Numbered from the stretch's first letter, positions 1 to 6,000 are shown. The stretch: 6,094 nucleotides of DNA from JBJXGF01 sp046153015 (GCA_046153015.1 JBJXGF010000259.1:1-6094), one strand, 5' to 3'. Notes: a model not told the origin generated them from the letters alone. Numbers and translations are program-made.

Positions 1-40
1 GAGGTTGCCCGGTAGTCCGTGGAACTTGATGGCGGTGGTC
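1..40 (+). repeat. Left terminal inverted repeat of the IS256 element
   Basis: Read inward, the left end starts GAGGTTGCCCGG, has four unmatched bases, then CCGTGGAACTT, then a looser stretch ending GGTGGT. The reverse complement of the right end gives the same two blocks (12 and 11 identical bases) in the same spacing. These are the expected transposase binding and cleavage sites. Confidence 0.88.
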
Positions 41-102
41 CTCCGCCTCGGTCTGCCCGGTGGGGCAGGCTCGAGGTCGTTGTACCAGTCGAACGTCGAG
101 GA

Positions 103-108
103 AGAGGA
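103..108 (+). promoter_or_regulatory. Probable ribosome binding site of the IS256 transposase
   Basis: AGAGGA lies 8 bases before the in-frame GTG at 117. This favours GTG 117 over the earlier in-frame GTG at 60 and over ATG 132, which has no clear Shine-Dalgarno sequence in front of it. Confidence 0.45.
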
Positions 109-116
109 CCACCGTC

Positions 117-1469
117 GTGTTGAAGTCTCCCATGGGCTCACGTGTTGAGCCGGGTTTGCAGTTGTTGCCGGGGATCGGGCTTGTGGATCTCAATCACCCT
201 GCTCTGACTGAGCGTCTGGCCGGGATCGCCGCTGTGCAGCTCGAGCAGTTCCAGGCCCGCATGCGCGAGGGTCTGCTGGCTGCGTCGGTCGCGGTCGGGC
301 TCGGGGTGCTGGGCGAGTTCCTGGCCGCCGAAGTGACCGAGAAGGCCAGCCCGAAGGGCCGGCACAACCCGAGGCGGACTGCGGTCCGGCACGGGTCGGA
401 GCAGGCAACGGTGCCGTTGGGCGGCCGGCGGGTCCCCGTCGACAAGCCCCGACTGCGCGCCGCCGACGGCTCGGGTGAGATCCGCCTGGACACCTGGGAC
501 GCGGCGCAGGCGGTGGATCTGCTGTCTGAGCACATGGTCGCCGCCGCCCTGGCCGGGGTGTCGACCAGGAGCTACCAGCACGCAGCCCTCGAGCAGGTCG
601 GCGACATCGCCGCCCGATCGACCGCTAAGTCGACGGTGTCGGCCCGCTTCGTGGCCGCCACCCGGGCTCGGCTCGAAGAGCTCCGCAACCGCGACCTGGG
701 CGGGCGGCGTTGGCTGGTCGTCTACGTCGATGGCTTCGAGTTCGCCGGTCAGGTCATGGTCGGCGCGCTCGGCGTCGACGCCGAGGGCAACAAGACGCCC
801 CTGGGCATCATCCAGGGCACCACCGAGAACAAGACCATCTGCCGGGACCTGCTCGCCCGCGCCGTCGAACGAGGCCTCGACGCCAGCAGCGGCCTGCTCT
901 TCGTGCTCGATGGCGCCAAGGCGCTGCACGCCGCCGTGCGTGACCTCTTCGACGGCCAACCCGTCCAGATCCAGAGATGTAGACAGCACAAGACCGAAAA
1001 CATCGTCGGCTACCTGCCCGCCGCCGAGAAGGGCTGGGTGCGCCGCAAACTCGCCGCCGCGTGGGCTGAACCCGATCCCGCCGAAGCCCGTGCTGGATTG
1101 CAGGAACTGGCCCGCAAGCTCGACCGGCTCAACCCCGACGCCGCCGCCTCCTTGCGCGAGGGCCTCGAGGAGACCATCACCATCAACCGGCTCGGCATCA
1201 CCGGCGCCCTCAGCCGGACGCTGGCCACCACGAACCCGATCGAGTCCTCCATCGACATCGTCAAAACGCACGCCCGCAACGTAAAGAACTGGAACTCCGA
1301 CCGCCGCACCCACAGCGAACGACCCGCCGACATGCGCCTCCGTTGGGCCGCCGCCGGCCTCCTCGCCGCTGAACAGCAATACCGACGGGTCAAAGGCCAC
1401 CGACAACTCCCCGCCCTCGCCGCCGCCCTCCAACCACGACCGCTCGACCACACCGAAGCCGTCGCATAG
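117..1469 (+). CDS. IS256-family (mutator-type) DDE transposase
   Basis: The product cuts and rejoins DNA at the element ends to move the IS by copy-out transposition. Counting from GTG 117 (450 residues), it has an N-terminal DNA-binding half and an RNase H-fold catalytic core. Visible family hallmarks are the first Asp in VVYVDGFEF (D205), the second in FVLDGAKAL (D265), the C-x-x-H motif in CRQHK (C288, H291), and the third acidic residue in TTNPIES (E376), which lies in the helical C-terminal part. All catalytic residues are present and there is no frameshift, so the enzyme should be functional. The exact start is uncertain: GTG 60, GTG 117 and ATG 132 share the frame, and 117 has the best ribosome binding site. 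It is transcribed opposite to the IS630 gene it interrupts. Confidence 0.93.
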   Translation: MLKSPMGSRVEPGLQLLPGIGLVDLNHPALTERLAGIAAVQLEQFQARMREGLLAASVAVGLGVLGEFLAAEVTEKASPKGRHNPRRTAVRHGSEQATVPLGGRRVPVDKPRLRAADGSGEIRLDTWDAAQAVDLLSEHMVAAALAGVSTRSYQHAALEQVGDIAARSTAKSTVSARFVAATRARLEELRNRDLGGRRWLVVYVDGFEFAGQVMVGALGVDAEGNKTPLGIIQGTTENKTICRDLLARAVERGLDASSGLLFVLDGAKALHAAVRDLFDGQPVQIQRCRQHKTENIVGYLPAAEKGWVRRKLAAAWAEPDPAEARAGLQELARKLDRLNPDAAASLREGLEETITINRLGITGALSRTLATTNPIESSIDIVKTHARNVKNWNSDRRTHSERPADMRLRWAAAGLLAAEQQYRRVKGHRQLPALAAALQPRPLDHTEAVA

Positions 1470-1483
1470 GCTCACGGGCGAGA

Positions 1484-1523
1484 ACCACCCACCCCGAAGT
1501 TCCACGGTGAGCCGGGCAACCTC
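1484..1523 (-). repeat. Right terminal inverted repeat of the IS256 element
   Basis: The inverse partner of the left end: it closes with CCGGGCAACCTC at 1512-1523, preceded by AAGTTCCACGG at 1497-1507. It lies 14 bases after the transposase stop codon. Its last base adjoins the Gln codon of the interrupted IS630 gene. Confidence 0.88.
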
Positions 1524-2426
1524 CTGGTTGACCCACGATGCGTGTGGGGGTGTGTAGTGCGCTACCCAGCGGGGATGGGCCGCGAACCACGCCTTGGTGT
1601 GCTTGGACACGTGGCTCGATCCGTTGTCCATCACGACGTGAATCGTCAGGGCGGGGTCCACGCTGCGTTCGATGTCGTTGAGAAACGCGCAGAAGTTGAC
1701 CGAGTCGTTCTTGCCGGGGATCGGTTCGGCCAACACCTGGCCGGAATGCACGTCGAGGGCCGCGAACAACGAGGCGGCGCCGTGGCGGACGTATTCGAAC
1801 TCGCGCCGGCGGGCCCGCCCGGCCGTGGGGTTCTGGTCGGGGTGCTTGCGGGACTTGGCCTGGATGGAGGTCTTCTCATCGACGGAGAGGACCAGCGCCC
1901 GTTCCGGGGGGTTCAGGTACAGGCCGCACACGTCGCGTACCCGGTCCCAGAAGTCGGGGTCATCGCGGCGATTGAGCCAGCCCCGGACTCTGGTGAGGTC
2001 GATGTCCATCGCGCTCAGAATCCGCCACACCTGCGACACCGACACCTCAATGCCCTCCACGGCGAGCTTGGCGGCGACATCGAGATAGGTCCAGGTCGCG
2101 ACCGGATCATCGGGCTCCTTGGCCGATGTCGCGATCGCCGCCATCTTCATTCGGTCGTCGTGGCCCAGACGGCGAGGCCGGCCCGGACGACCGCGATCGG
2201 CCAGGCCGTCGACACCTTCGGCCAGGAACCGTCGCCGCCACATCGACACCTGGTGCTCATCGATCCCGACGCGATCAGCGATCTGACGCAGCGGCACACC
2301 CTCGGCGCACAACAACACGATCTGGGCCCGCCGCACGACCCGTACCGGCAACGTCTGTGATCGTGCTCGCCTGCCCAGCTCGGCTCGCAGGTCGCAATTC
2401 AACTCGAGTGCGTCGACCTTGAACAT
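1524..2426 (-). pseudogene. IS630-family transposase, interrupted 5' portion
   Basis: The 301 codons from ATG 2426 encode an N-terminal helix-turn-helix region (about residues 27-85, with LRQIADRVGIDEHQVSMWRRR), a second winged or linker helix domain (about 105-150), and the start of the DDE core. That core has the first Asp in LSVDEKTSIQA (D183) and the second in VVMDNGSSH (D267). The family's conserved HASWVNQ motif is reached at residues 295-301. The frame then enters IS256 DNA, so the catalytic acidic residue normally found just after that motif is lost and the gene is inactive as it stands. The frame happens to stay open antisense through IS256 to position 138, but that extension is not IS630-like. 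ATG 2426 is preferred over the adjacent GTG 2429 because of the ribosome binding site spacing. Neither stop codons nor frameshifts precede the break, so the interruption is probably recent. Confidence 0.9.
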
Positions 2427-2430
2427 CACG

Positions 2431-2437
2431 CCTCCTC
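2431..2437 (-). promoter_or_regulatory. Ribosome binding site of the IS630 transposase
   Basis: GAGGAGG (read on the minus strand) is a strong Shine-Dalgarno sequence 4 bases before ATG 2426. It would be only 1 base before the alternative GTG 2429, which argues for the ATG. Confidence 0.7.
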
Positions 2438-2461
2438 GCCAACCAACCGGACGAGGACCAA

Positions 2462-2495
2462 ACTACACGAATGTTATTTACGCGGTCCAGCACTA
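2462..2495 (-). repeat. Presumed outer terminus of the IS630 element with TA target
   Basis: Read toward the gene, the end runs from the TA at 2494-2495 through GTGCTGGACCGCGTAAATAA into an AT-richer block. That block stands out from the GC-rich surroundings and lies about 40-70 bases upstream of the transposase start, as expected for this family. A short GGACC/GGTCC inverted pair (2455-2459 and 2484-2488) lies within it. The partner terminus is outside the window, so this assignment rests on position and composition. Confidence 0.45.
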
Positions 2496-2503
2496 GGGGG
2501 TGT
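2496..2503 (+). repeat. Left short end repeat of the IS110 remnant
   Basis: GGGGGTGT is inverted relative to ACACCCCC at 3681-3688. It marks the probable left edge of the element beside the IS630 TA site. Confidence 0.4.
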
Positions 2504-2615
2504 TGCCGCCGGCCTCGTCGTGGTGTCTGAGACCGCTCATAGGGACCTGCCCGTTCGATCGCTTGTTCGTAAGGTGGATGCCGGCGAAGACGCCCTCGGG
2601 TAGGCGACCAACTCG
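2504..2615 (+). ncRNA. Candidate IS110 bridge-RNA (guide RNA) region
   Basis: Members of the IS110 group carry a structured guide RNA in the untranslated end upstream of the transposase; it pairs with both donor and target DNA. This gene-free leader has the right position and size and can form several stems: GCCGGC at 2508-2513 with GCCGGC at 2580-2585, and CGCC 2591-2594 with GGCG 2603-2606 around a G/C-rich loop. It also contains CATAGGGAC (2538-2546), identical to the element's own right end (3674-3682), as expected of a donor-recognising guide. Structure and boundaries are judged by eye. Because the transposase is dead, any RNA here would be a relic unless a related enzyme elsewhere uses it. 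Confidence 0.4.
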
Positions 2616-2639
2616 ATGGAGGACAGGAGCGGATCACCG

Positions 2640-3667
2640 GTGATCGAACCGGAACAGGTCAACGTGTGGCTCGGCATGGACGTCGGGAAGTCCGAGCACT
2701 TCCACAGCACACTCAACGATGACGGCGAACAGCTCGCCACCGCGCCCGTGGCGAACGACGAGAGCGCGATCCGGGCGGTGATCCGAGCTGGCAAGGAGCT
2801 GGGCCGACCGCGTGTGGTGATCGACCAGCCCGGCTCGATCGCTGCGCTGGTCCTCGCCGTCGCCCGCGAGGAAGGCGTTCCAGTCGCGTACACCCTGGGG
2901 TGGTGATGCGCCGAGCCGCGCAGCTCTACCCGGGCGCAGCGAAGACCGATCCTCCGGACAGCTTCGTGCTGGCCGACACCGCACGCACCCACCGCCGCCG
3001 CATCCACTGGCTCGCCGCCAGCGACGACCTGCTGGAACAACTGCGGGTGCTGGTCGGCTTCGACAACGACCTTGCCGTCGACGTCAACCGAACCACCAAC
3101 CGACTCCGCGACGCGCTCACATGGGTCGCTCCCGCCCTGGAACGAGTCCTCGATGACCGCCTCGATCCCCGCCGGTCCGGGCCGTGCTCGCCCGCTGGCC
3201 CACCCCAACGGCGCTGCGCACCGCAGGCCCGGCCCTGGCGTCGGCTGTGCCGCAAACACGCGCCCCGGGCCGGTGACCGCTTCGCCGACGACATCACCAC
3301 CGCGCTGACAGCCCAGACCGTGACCGGGCCCGCCGAAGCGACCCTCGGGCGGGTCATCGCCGAGCTTGCCACCGAGCTCGAGCGGCTCTACCAGCGCCGA
3401 GCCCGCCTCGCCAGCGAGATCGAGGAGGTCTTCCTCGCCCACCCTTTCGCCCAACTGCTGATCTCGATGCCCGGGATCGGCACCAAGACCGGCGCCACCA
3501 TCTCACCGAGATCGGTGACGGCTCCGCGTTCCCGACCGCCGGCCACCTCGCCGCCTATGCCGGGATCAGAGCCGCCCACACCAGGCCGCTCCTCATCAGT
3601 CGCGCACTTCAAGCCGACACGCCCACGGCGAGACAGCCTTGACAGGGCCCCACACCTTCAACCATGA
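2640..3667 (+). pseudogene. IS110-family transposase, frameshifted and C-terminally truncated
   Basis: From GTG 2640 (AGGAG 10 bases upstream; ATG 2616 is an alternative in the same frame) the RuvC-like DEDD domain begins with WLGMDVGKSEHF (D14) and VVIDQPGSIA (D62). The frame then stops at TGA 2904-2906. The protein resumes one frame back as VMRRAAQLYPGAAKTDPPDSFVLADTART, which holds further catalytic Asp residues. A second one-base loss near 3167-3172 leads to VRAVLARWPTPTALRTAGPA, and an extra C near 3250 restores the frame at RKHAPRAGDRFADDITTAL. A coiled helical stretch and the helix-hairpin-helix motif LISMPGIGTKTGA follow. A further one-base loss near 3502 shifts to TEIGDGSAFPTAGHLAAYAG. 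After about 3560 similarity fades, and most of the C-terminal domain with its catalytic Ser is absent. The product cannot be functional. Confidence 0.85.
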
Positions 3668-3680
3668 CAACCCCATAGGG

Positions 3681-3688
3681 ACACCCCC
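3681..3688 (-). repeat. Right short end repeat of the IS110 remnant
   Basis: ACACCCCC is the inverse of the left GGGGGTGT. It is preceded by CATAGGGAC (3674-3682), the same 9-mer found in the leader RNA region. It marks the probable right edge; the next 195 bases up to 3884 hold no gene I can support. Confidence 0.4.
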
Positions 3689-3884
3689 CAAGGTAGGTGT
3701 TCGCCAAACCAGGTCAACCTCAGTCGAACCGTTGCTAGCCGTCACCCGCTGAGCGAGACGCCGCCACTCGGTCACTCTCCGCGGCTTCGCTATTGGATGG
3801 TGATGATGTGCAATGCCAGTTGGCTGGCGCTCGCCCCACTTCAACAGCGAAACGAAGCTCGATGCGTTCACCGTCGACGAGAGA

Positions 3885-5492
3885 TCACGCCACCGGGAAC
3901 GCAATCGTCGCCGTCTCTGCGTGTGTGTCTCCGCCGACGGACAGCACCGGTTCGCCACGGCCGAGGTTGCGGGCGAACGTCATCGTCAACGTCCACCAAC
4001 CCGTCGACCGTATGGCCGGAAGGATGTAGGCGCGGGTCAGGTCCGGGTCGGCAACGATCTCGCACGGGACGGTGGTCGGGGTCGGAATCGCTGCCTGCTC
4101 GTGGACAACGAGGCCCGCCGCGTCGACGAGACGGACGACAGCGCCTGCCGTCGGGAACGTCCCGTCGAGACCTCCGAACCATGTCGCCTTGTCGGCCGCC
4201 GCGGTGCCGGTCGCAGTGCCGGCGACGATCCGCGCGGTGGCGCCAGCGGGCAGGATGCGGCCAACGAGCGCGACGAGGTGATACTCACGCCAGTGTGCGG
4301 ACGCGTCCGCGGGGCGCCACTGCAACCGCCATTGGCTCAGGTCGATCGTCGTGTCGGTCATAACGTCGACGAAGTGGCCGGTGTCGGCGGCGTTGGCGGG
4401 CAGCCGGACGTCGACGATGCGGACCCCACGAGCGGACGGCTTCGGTTGCCACGCAGAGATCTCGGTCAGCGAGCTGAGCGAGAACCCTGATCCCGTCACG
4501 TTGCAGCCGGTGAGCGCGGTAGCGGTGACCGTCAACGTGTGACGGCCGGTCGTGTGAGCCGAGACATCTGAGCTCGGGCCGGTGCCGTCGCCGTGCAGCG
4601 TGACCGACCCGCCAGCGGTGAGATCGACGACGACGTCAACACCGGTGGTCGCCGCGCCGAGCTCGACGGTCAGCGTCCACGGGGCGGGAAGGCGGGCATT
4701 GATTGCGTCGCCCCTCGCCCACAGCTCGGCCGTCGTGCGCCACTGCCGGCCGCAGTACACGAAACTGCCGGTGTCCGGTGAGCCGAACTCGACCTCGGGA
4801 AACACGATCTCGTCGCGACGTTGCGGAGCCGTGGGGTTCGTCCGTGCCTGGAGGGTAATCCGGTCCCAGTTGACGGGTTCGTCGCTCTCGAGCAGGAACG
4901 CGCCGTCGACGATCGTGATCTCGACCCCCGTCGGCCTGTTCCGGGTGGGGCTGATCCCGGATTTCGCGGCGGCGGCCGCGAATGCCGTCCGTCGCGCGTT
5001 GTCGAGGCCTGCCTTCGCGACAAGGAGGACCTGACGTGTGTCGTTAAGCGTGTCGAACTGGTCGAATGTCGGCTTCCCGACTTCCACGTTCTGCGCTGCG
5101 GCAGCGACCGCTGTCCGTGCGGCTACGACCGCACCCTCAGCGGTTGTGAGCCCTGCCCGGAGCACGGTTGCGTCGAGCGACCCGGCGGAGGCCGCGGTGC
5201 GGACGCCGGTGAATTGAGCGAGATGGTGGACGAACGTCGCGTAGCGAGAGGTGACGAAGTCGAACCGGTACAACGGCGTGGTCTGTGTGCCCAGCACTCC
5301 GGTGTGGAGGTTGGCGGGTTTGAGAAGCTCGCCGGCACCGGCATGCATCGCTTCGTTGCGTGGCACCGATATCGTGTCGATCGACGCGCACGGCTCTGTG
5401 CCGTCACTGTGCAATGTCGATAGCCAATCGATCTCTTCGACGGTGAGCGCGAGCTCCGGTCCGCGACCCCGACTGGCAGTGTCGTTCGTCAT
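3885..5492 (-). CDS. Lamin-tail-domain-like protein of unknown function (535 aa)
   Basis: I do not recognise the whole protein. Residues about 356-470 read like a lamin tail domain, an immunoglobulin-like beta fold: RIVDVRLP, then HFVDV, then IDLSQWRLQW, LPAGATARIVAG, TWFGG and AVVRLVDAAGLVV. In bacteria this fold is mostly found in secreted or surface proteins and nucleases, and it mediates attachment. Residues 1-100 are mixed helical with a notable YRFDFVTSRYATFVHHLAQF segment (75-94). Residues 112-180 are Ala-rich and probably helical; 190-345 are beta-rich (VEITIVDGAFLLESDEPVNW, WTLTVELG). No signal peptide or membrane segment is seen. The start is ATG 5492, as the open frame upstream runs into the terminator hairpin; no Shine-Dalgarno sequence is evident. 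It follows the 78-residue secreted protein gene on the same strand but lies beyond that gene's terminator, so it probably has its own promoter, relies on readthrough, or has lost its original 5' end. Function cannot be inferred. Confidence 0.8.
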   Translation of the reverse strand: MTNDTASRGRGPELALTVEEIDWLSTLHSDGTEPCASIDTISVPRNEAMHAGAGELLKPANLHTGVLGTQTTPLYRFDFVTSRYATFVHHLAQFTGVRTAASAGSLDATVLRAGLTTAEGAVVAARTAVAAAAQNVEVGKPTFDQFDTLNDTRQVLLVAKAGLDNARRTAFAAAAAKSGISPTRNRPTGVEITIVDGAFLLESDEPVNWDRITLQARTNPTAPQRRDEIVFPEVEFGSPDTGSFVYCGRQWRTTAELWARGDAINARLPAPWTLTVELGAATTGVDVVVDLTAGGSVTLHGDGTGPSSDVSAHTTGRHTLTVTATALTGCNVTGSGFSLSSLTEISAWQPKPSARGVRIVDVRLPANAADTGHFVDVMTDTTIDLSQWRLQWRPADASAHWREYHLVALVGRILPAGATARIVAGTATGTAAADKATWFGGLDGTFPTAGAVVRLVDAAGLVVHEQAAIPTPTTVPCEIVADPDLTRAYILPAIRSTGWWTLTMTFARNLGRGEPVLSVGGDTHAETATIAFPVA

Positions 5493-5524
5493 GCGCAACA
5501 CGAGGCGACGACGAAAAGAAGGGT

Positions 5525-5552
5525 TGCGGGGGAGGCGTGGGCCTCCCCCGCA
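5525..5552 (-). terminator. Intrinsic transcription terminator (hairpin)
   Basis: A perfect 12-bp stem (5525-5536 with 5541-5552; GGGGGAGGC/GCCTCCCCC core) closes a 4-base loop. On the minus strand it begins 8 bases after the stop codon of the 78-residue gene and is followed by a pyrimidine-rich CCCTTCTTTTCG tract (about 5511-5522). This is the layout of a rho-independent terminator for that gene. The 535-residue gene starts only about 33 bases beyond it. Confidence 0.85.
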
Positions 5553-5560
5553 CCCAGCTA

Positions 5561-5797
5561 TTAGTCCTGGCGGACAGCCACCCACCGCTCGCCTTGGCAC
5601 TCGTACTGGTAGCCGTCATGCACGTAGATTGCACCGTCGCTGTACCGGTCCCCGGCCCAGTAGCAATCCGCCTTGGGGTCAGTCGGCGCAGTAATCGTTC
5701 GGCTCCCCGCGGGTGCCGGAGCCGCAGACGCAACGCCTGGCGCAACTACGGCGCTCGCTGCAAGTGCTGCCAATGTCGCGAACATGATCTTGCGCAT
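5561..5797 (-). CDS. Small secreted protein with a two-cysteine domain
   Basis: The 78-residue product has a Sec signal peptide: basic MRK, a hydrophobic Ala/Val/Leu core to about residue 22, and an A-S-A cleavage site predicted after residue 25. The mature part of about 53 residues has a Pro/Ala/Thr-rich linker and then a compact domain with DCYWAGDRYSDGAIYV (C45) and YECQGERWV (C67). The spaced C-Y-x-G-x-x-Y-S-x-G-A ... C-x-x-x-x-W arrangement resembles several small bacterial families (for example DUF1496-like proteins), with the two Cys probably forming a disulfide after export. ATG 5797 is supported by GAAGGG about 7 bases upstream and by the signal peptide starting there. A strong terminator follows directly, so it is likely a monocistronic gene. 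The function, perhaps cell-envelope or extracellular binding, is not known. Confidence 0.85.
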   Translation of the reverse strand: MRKIMFATLAALAASAVVAPGVASAAPAPAGSRTITAPTDPKADCYWAGDRYSDGAIYVHDGYQYECQGERWVAVRQD

Positions 5798-5804
5798 GTC
5801 GTGT

Positions 5805-5809
5805 CCCTT
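5805..5809 (-). promoter_or_regulatory. Ribosome binding site of the small secreted protein
   Basis: AAGGG (within GAAGGGACACG on the minus strand) ends 7 bases before ATG 5797, which confirms the start. Confidence 0.65.
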
Positions 5810-5861
5810 CGGTGTGGTCGTTGTGGAACGTGATCAGTGTCCGCTTCGACCAGGCTGCTTC

Positions 5862-5895
5862 GATACCGGGAGCACCCTGTACCGCACCCGGTATC
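5862..5895. repeat. Inverted repeat, possible operator, upstream of the secreted-protein gene
   Basis: GATACCGGG (5862-5870) and CCCGGTATC (5887-5895) form a perfect 9-bp inverted pair with a 16-base spacer. A related half-site, CCCGGATAT (5899-5907), follows in direct orientation 12 bases on from the second arm. The set lies 65-110 bases upstream of ATG 5797, where a promoter and operator would be expected. No convincing -35/-10 pair can be assigned. A long hairpin in an untranslated leader is the alternative. Confidence 0.45.
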
Positions 5896-6000
5896 TGACC
5901 CGGATATTGCAGCCGGTGGGGGGTGATCGGCTGGATTGACGCGACAAGTGCTCCGCTGCCTAGTCCTCTGGAAGGTTGATCAGCTAAGTATTTGGTGTGG

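Larger units (their letters stand above)
1..1523 (+). mobile_element. IS256-family insertion sequence, apparently complete
   Basis: One transposase gene is flanked by long imperfect terminal inverted repeats (1-40 and 1484-1523), giving an element of about 1.52 kb, a normal size for the IS256 family. The right boundary is fixed independently: the minus-strand IS630 transposase frame, intact from 2426, stops resembling its family exactly at 1524. The left boundary coincides with base 1 of the window, so one or a few outer bases and the left copy of the 8-9 bp target duplication typical of this family may be cut off. The right copy of any duplication would begin at 1524. The intact frame and well-matched ends suggest a recent and possibly still mobile insertion. 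Confidence 0.88.
1524..2493 (-). mobile_element. IS630-family element, left part only (split by IS256)
   Basis: This is the transposase-start side of an IS630-family (Tc1/mariner-like) element. It comprises a short terminal region (about 2462-2493), a 5' leader and the first 301 codons of the transposase. The outer limit is placed at the TA dinucleotide 2494-2495, because this family inserts at and duplicates TA. The second half and the other terminus are not in the window; they should continue to the left of the IS256 copy. Without that end the inverted repeat cannot be confirmed. Confidence 0.7.
2496..3689 (+). mobile_element. Degenerate IS110-family element
   Basis: An upstream untranslated leader of about 140 bases, a broken DEDD transposase and a short 3' end form a remnant of about 1.19 kb, some hundreds of bases shorter than typical complete elements. 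Both presumed ends survive as inverted GGGGGTGT (2496-2503) and ACACCCCC (3681-3688), so the missing sequence is internal, from the C-terminal coding part. Exact boundaries are uncertain by several bases, because IS110 elements lack classical inverted repeats and TAGGG occurs at both edges (2494-2498 and 3676-3680). It directly abuts the IS630 terminus. Confidence 0.7.

Noticed and set aside
1542..2360. A 272-codon plus-strand open frame
   Set aside because: It is antisense to the clearly recognisable IS630 transposase, with no family-like motif and low-complexity composition typical of GC-rich shadow frames.
138..2429. A single 763-residue minus-strand open frame running from the IS630 start through most of the IS256 element
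   Set aside because: Only the part down to 1524 resembles a protein family. The rest is the antisense of a well-supported IS256 transposase gene and is open only because of high GC content. It is a chance hybrid made by the insertion.
2537..3454. A 305-codon minus-strand open frame across the IS110 remnant
   Set aside because: It is antisense to the recognisable IS110 transposase pieces and has no recognisable motif of its own.
3815..3828. GCCAG-TTGG-CTGGC hairpin about 57 bases after the 535-residue gene's stop
   Set aside because: The stem is only 5 bp and is not followed by a T-rich tract on the minus strand, so it is too weak to call a terminator.
3596..3958. A 120-codon minus-strand frame covering the gap between the 535-residue gene and the IS110 remnant
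   Set aside because: No recognisable motif, and it runs across the IS110 right end and into the 3' end of the 535-residue gene, so it is probably fortuitous.
4821..5423. A 200-codon plus-strand open frame opposite the 535-residue gene
   Set aside because: Composition is Arg/Gly/Val rich without domain-like patterns, whereas the minus strand gives a coherent protein with a lamin-tail-like region.
5936..5966. TTGACG followed by TAGTCC as a promoter for the right-edge gene
   Set aside because: The spacer is 19 bases and the -10 match is poor, and it lies about 100 bases from the start codon. The evidence is not sufficient.
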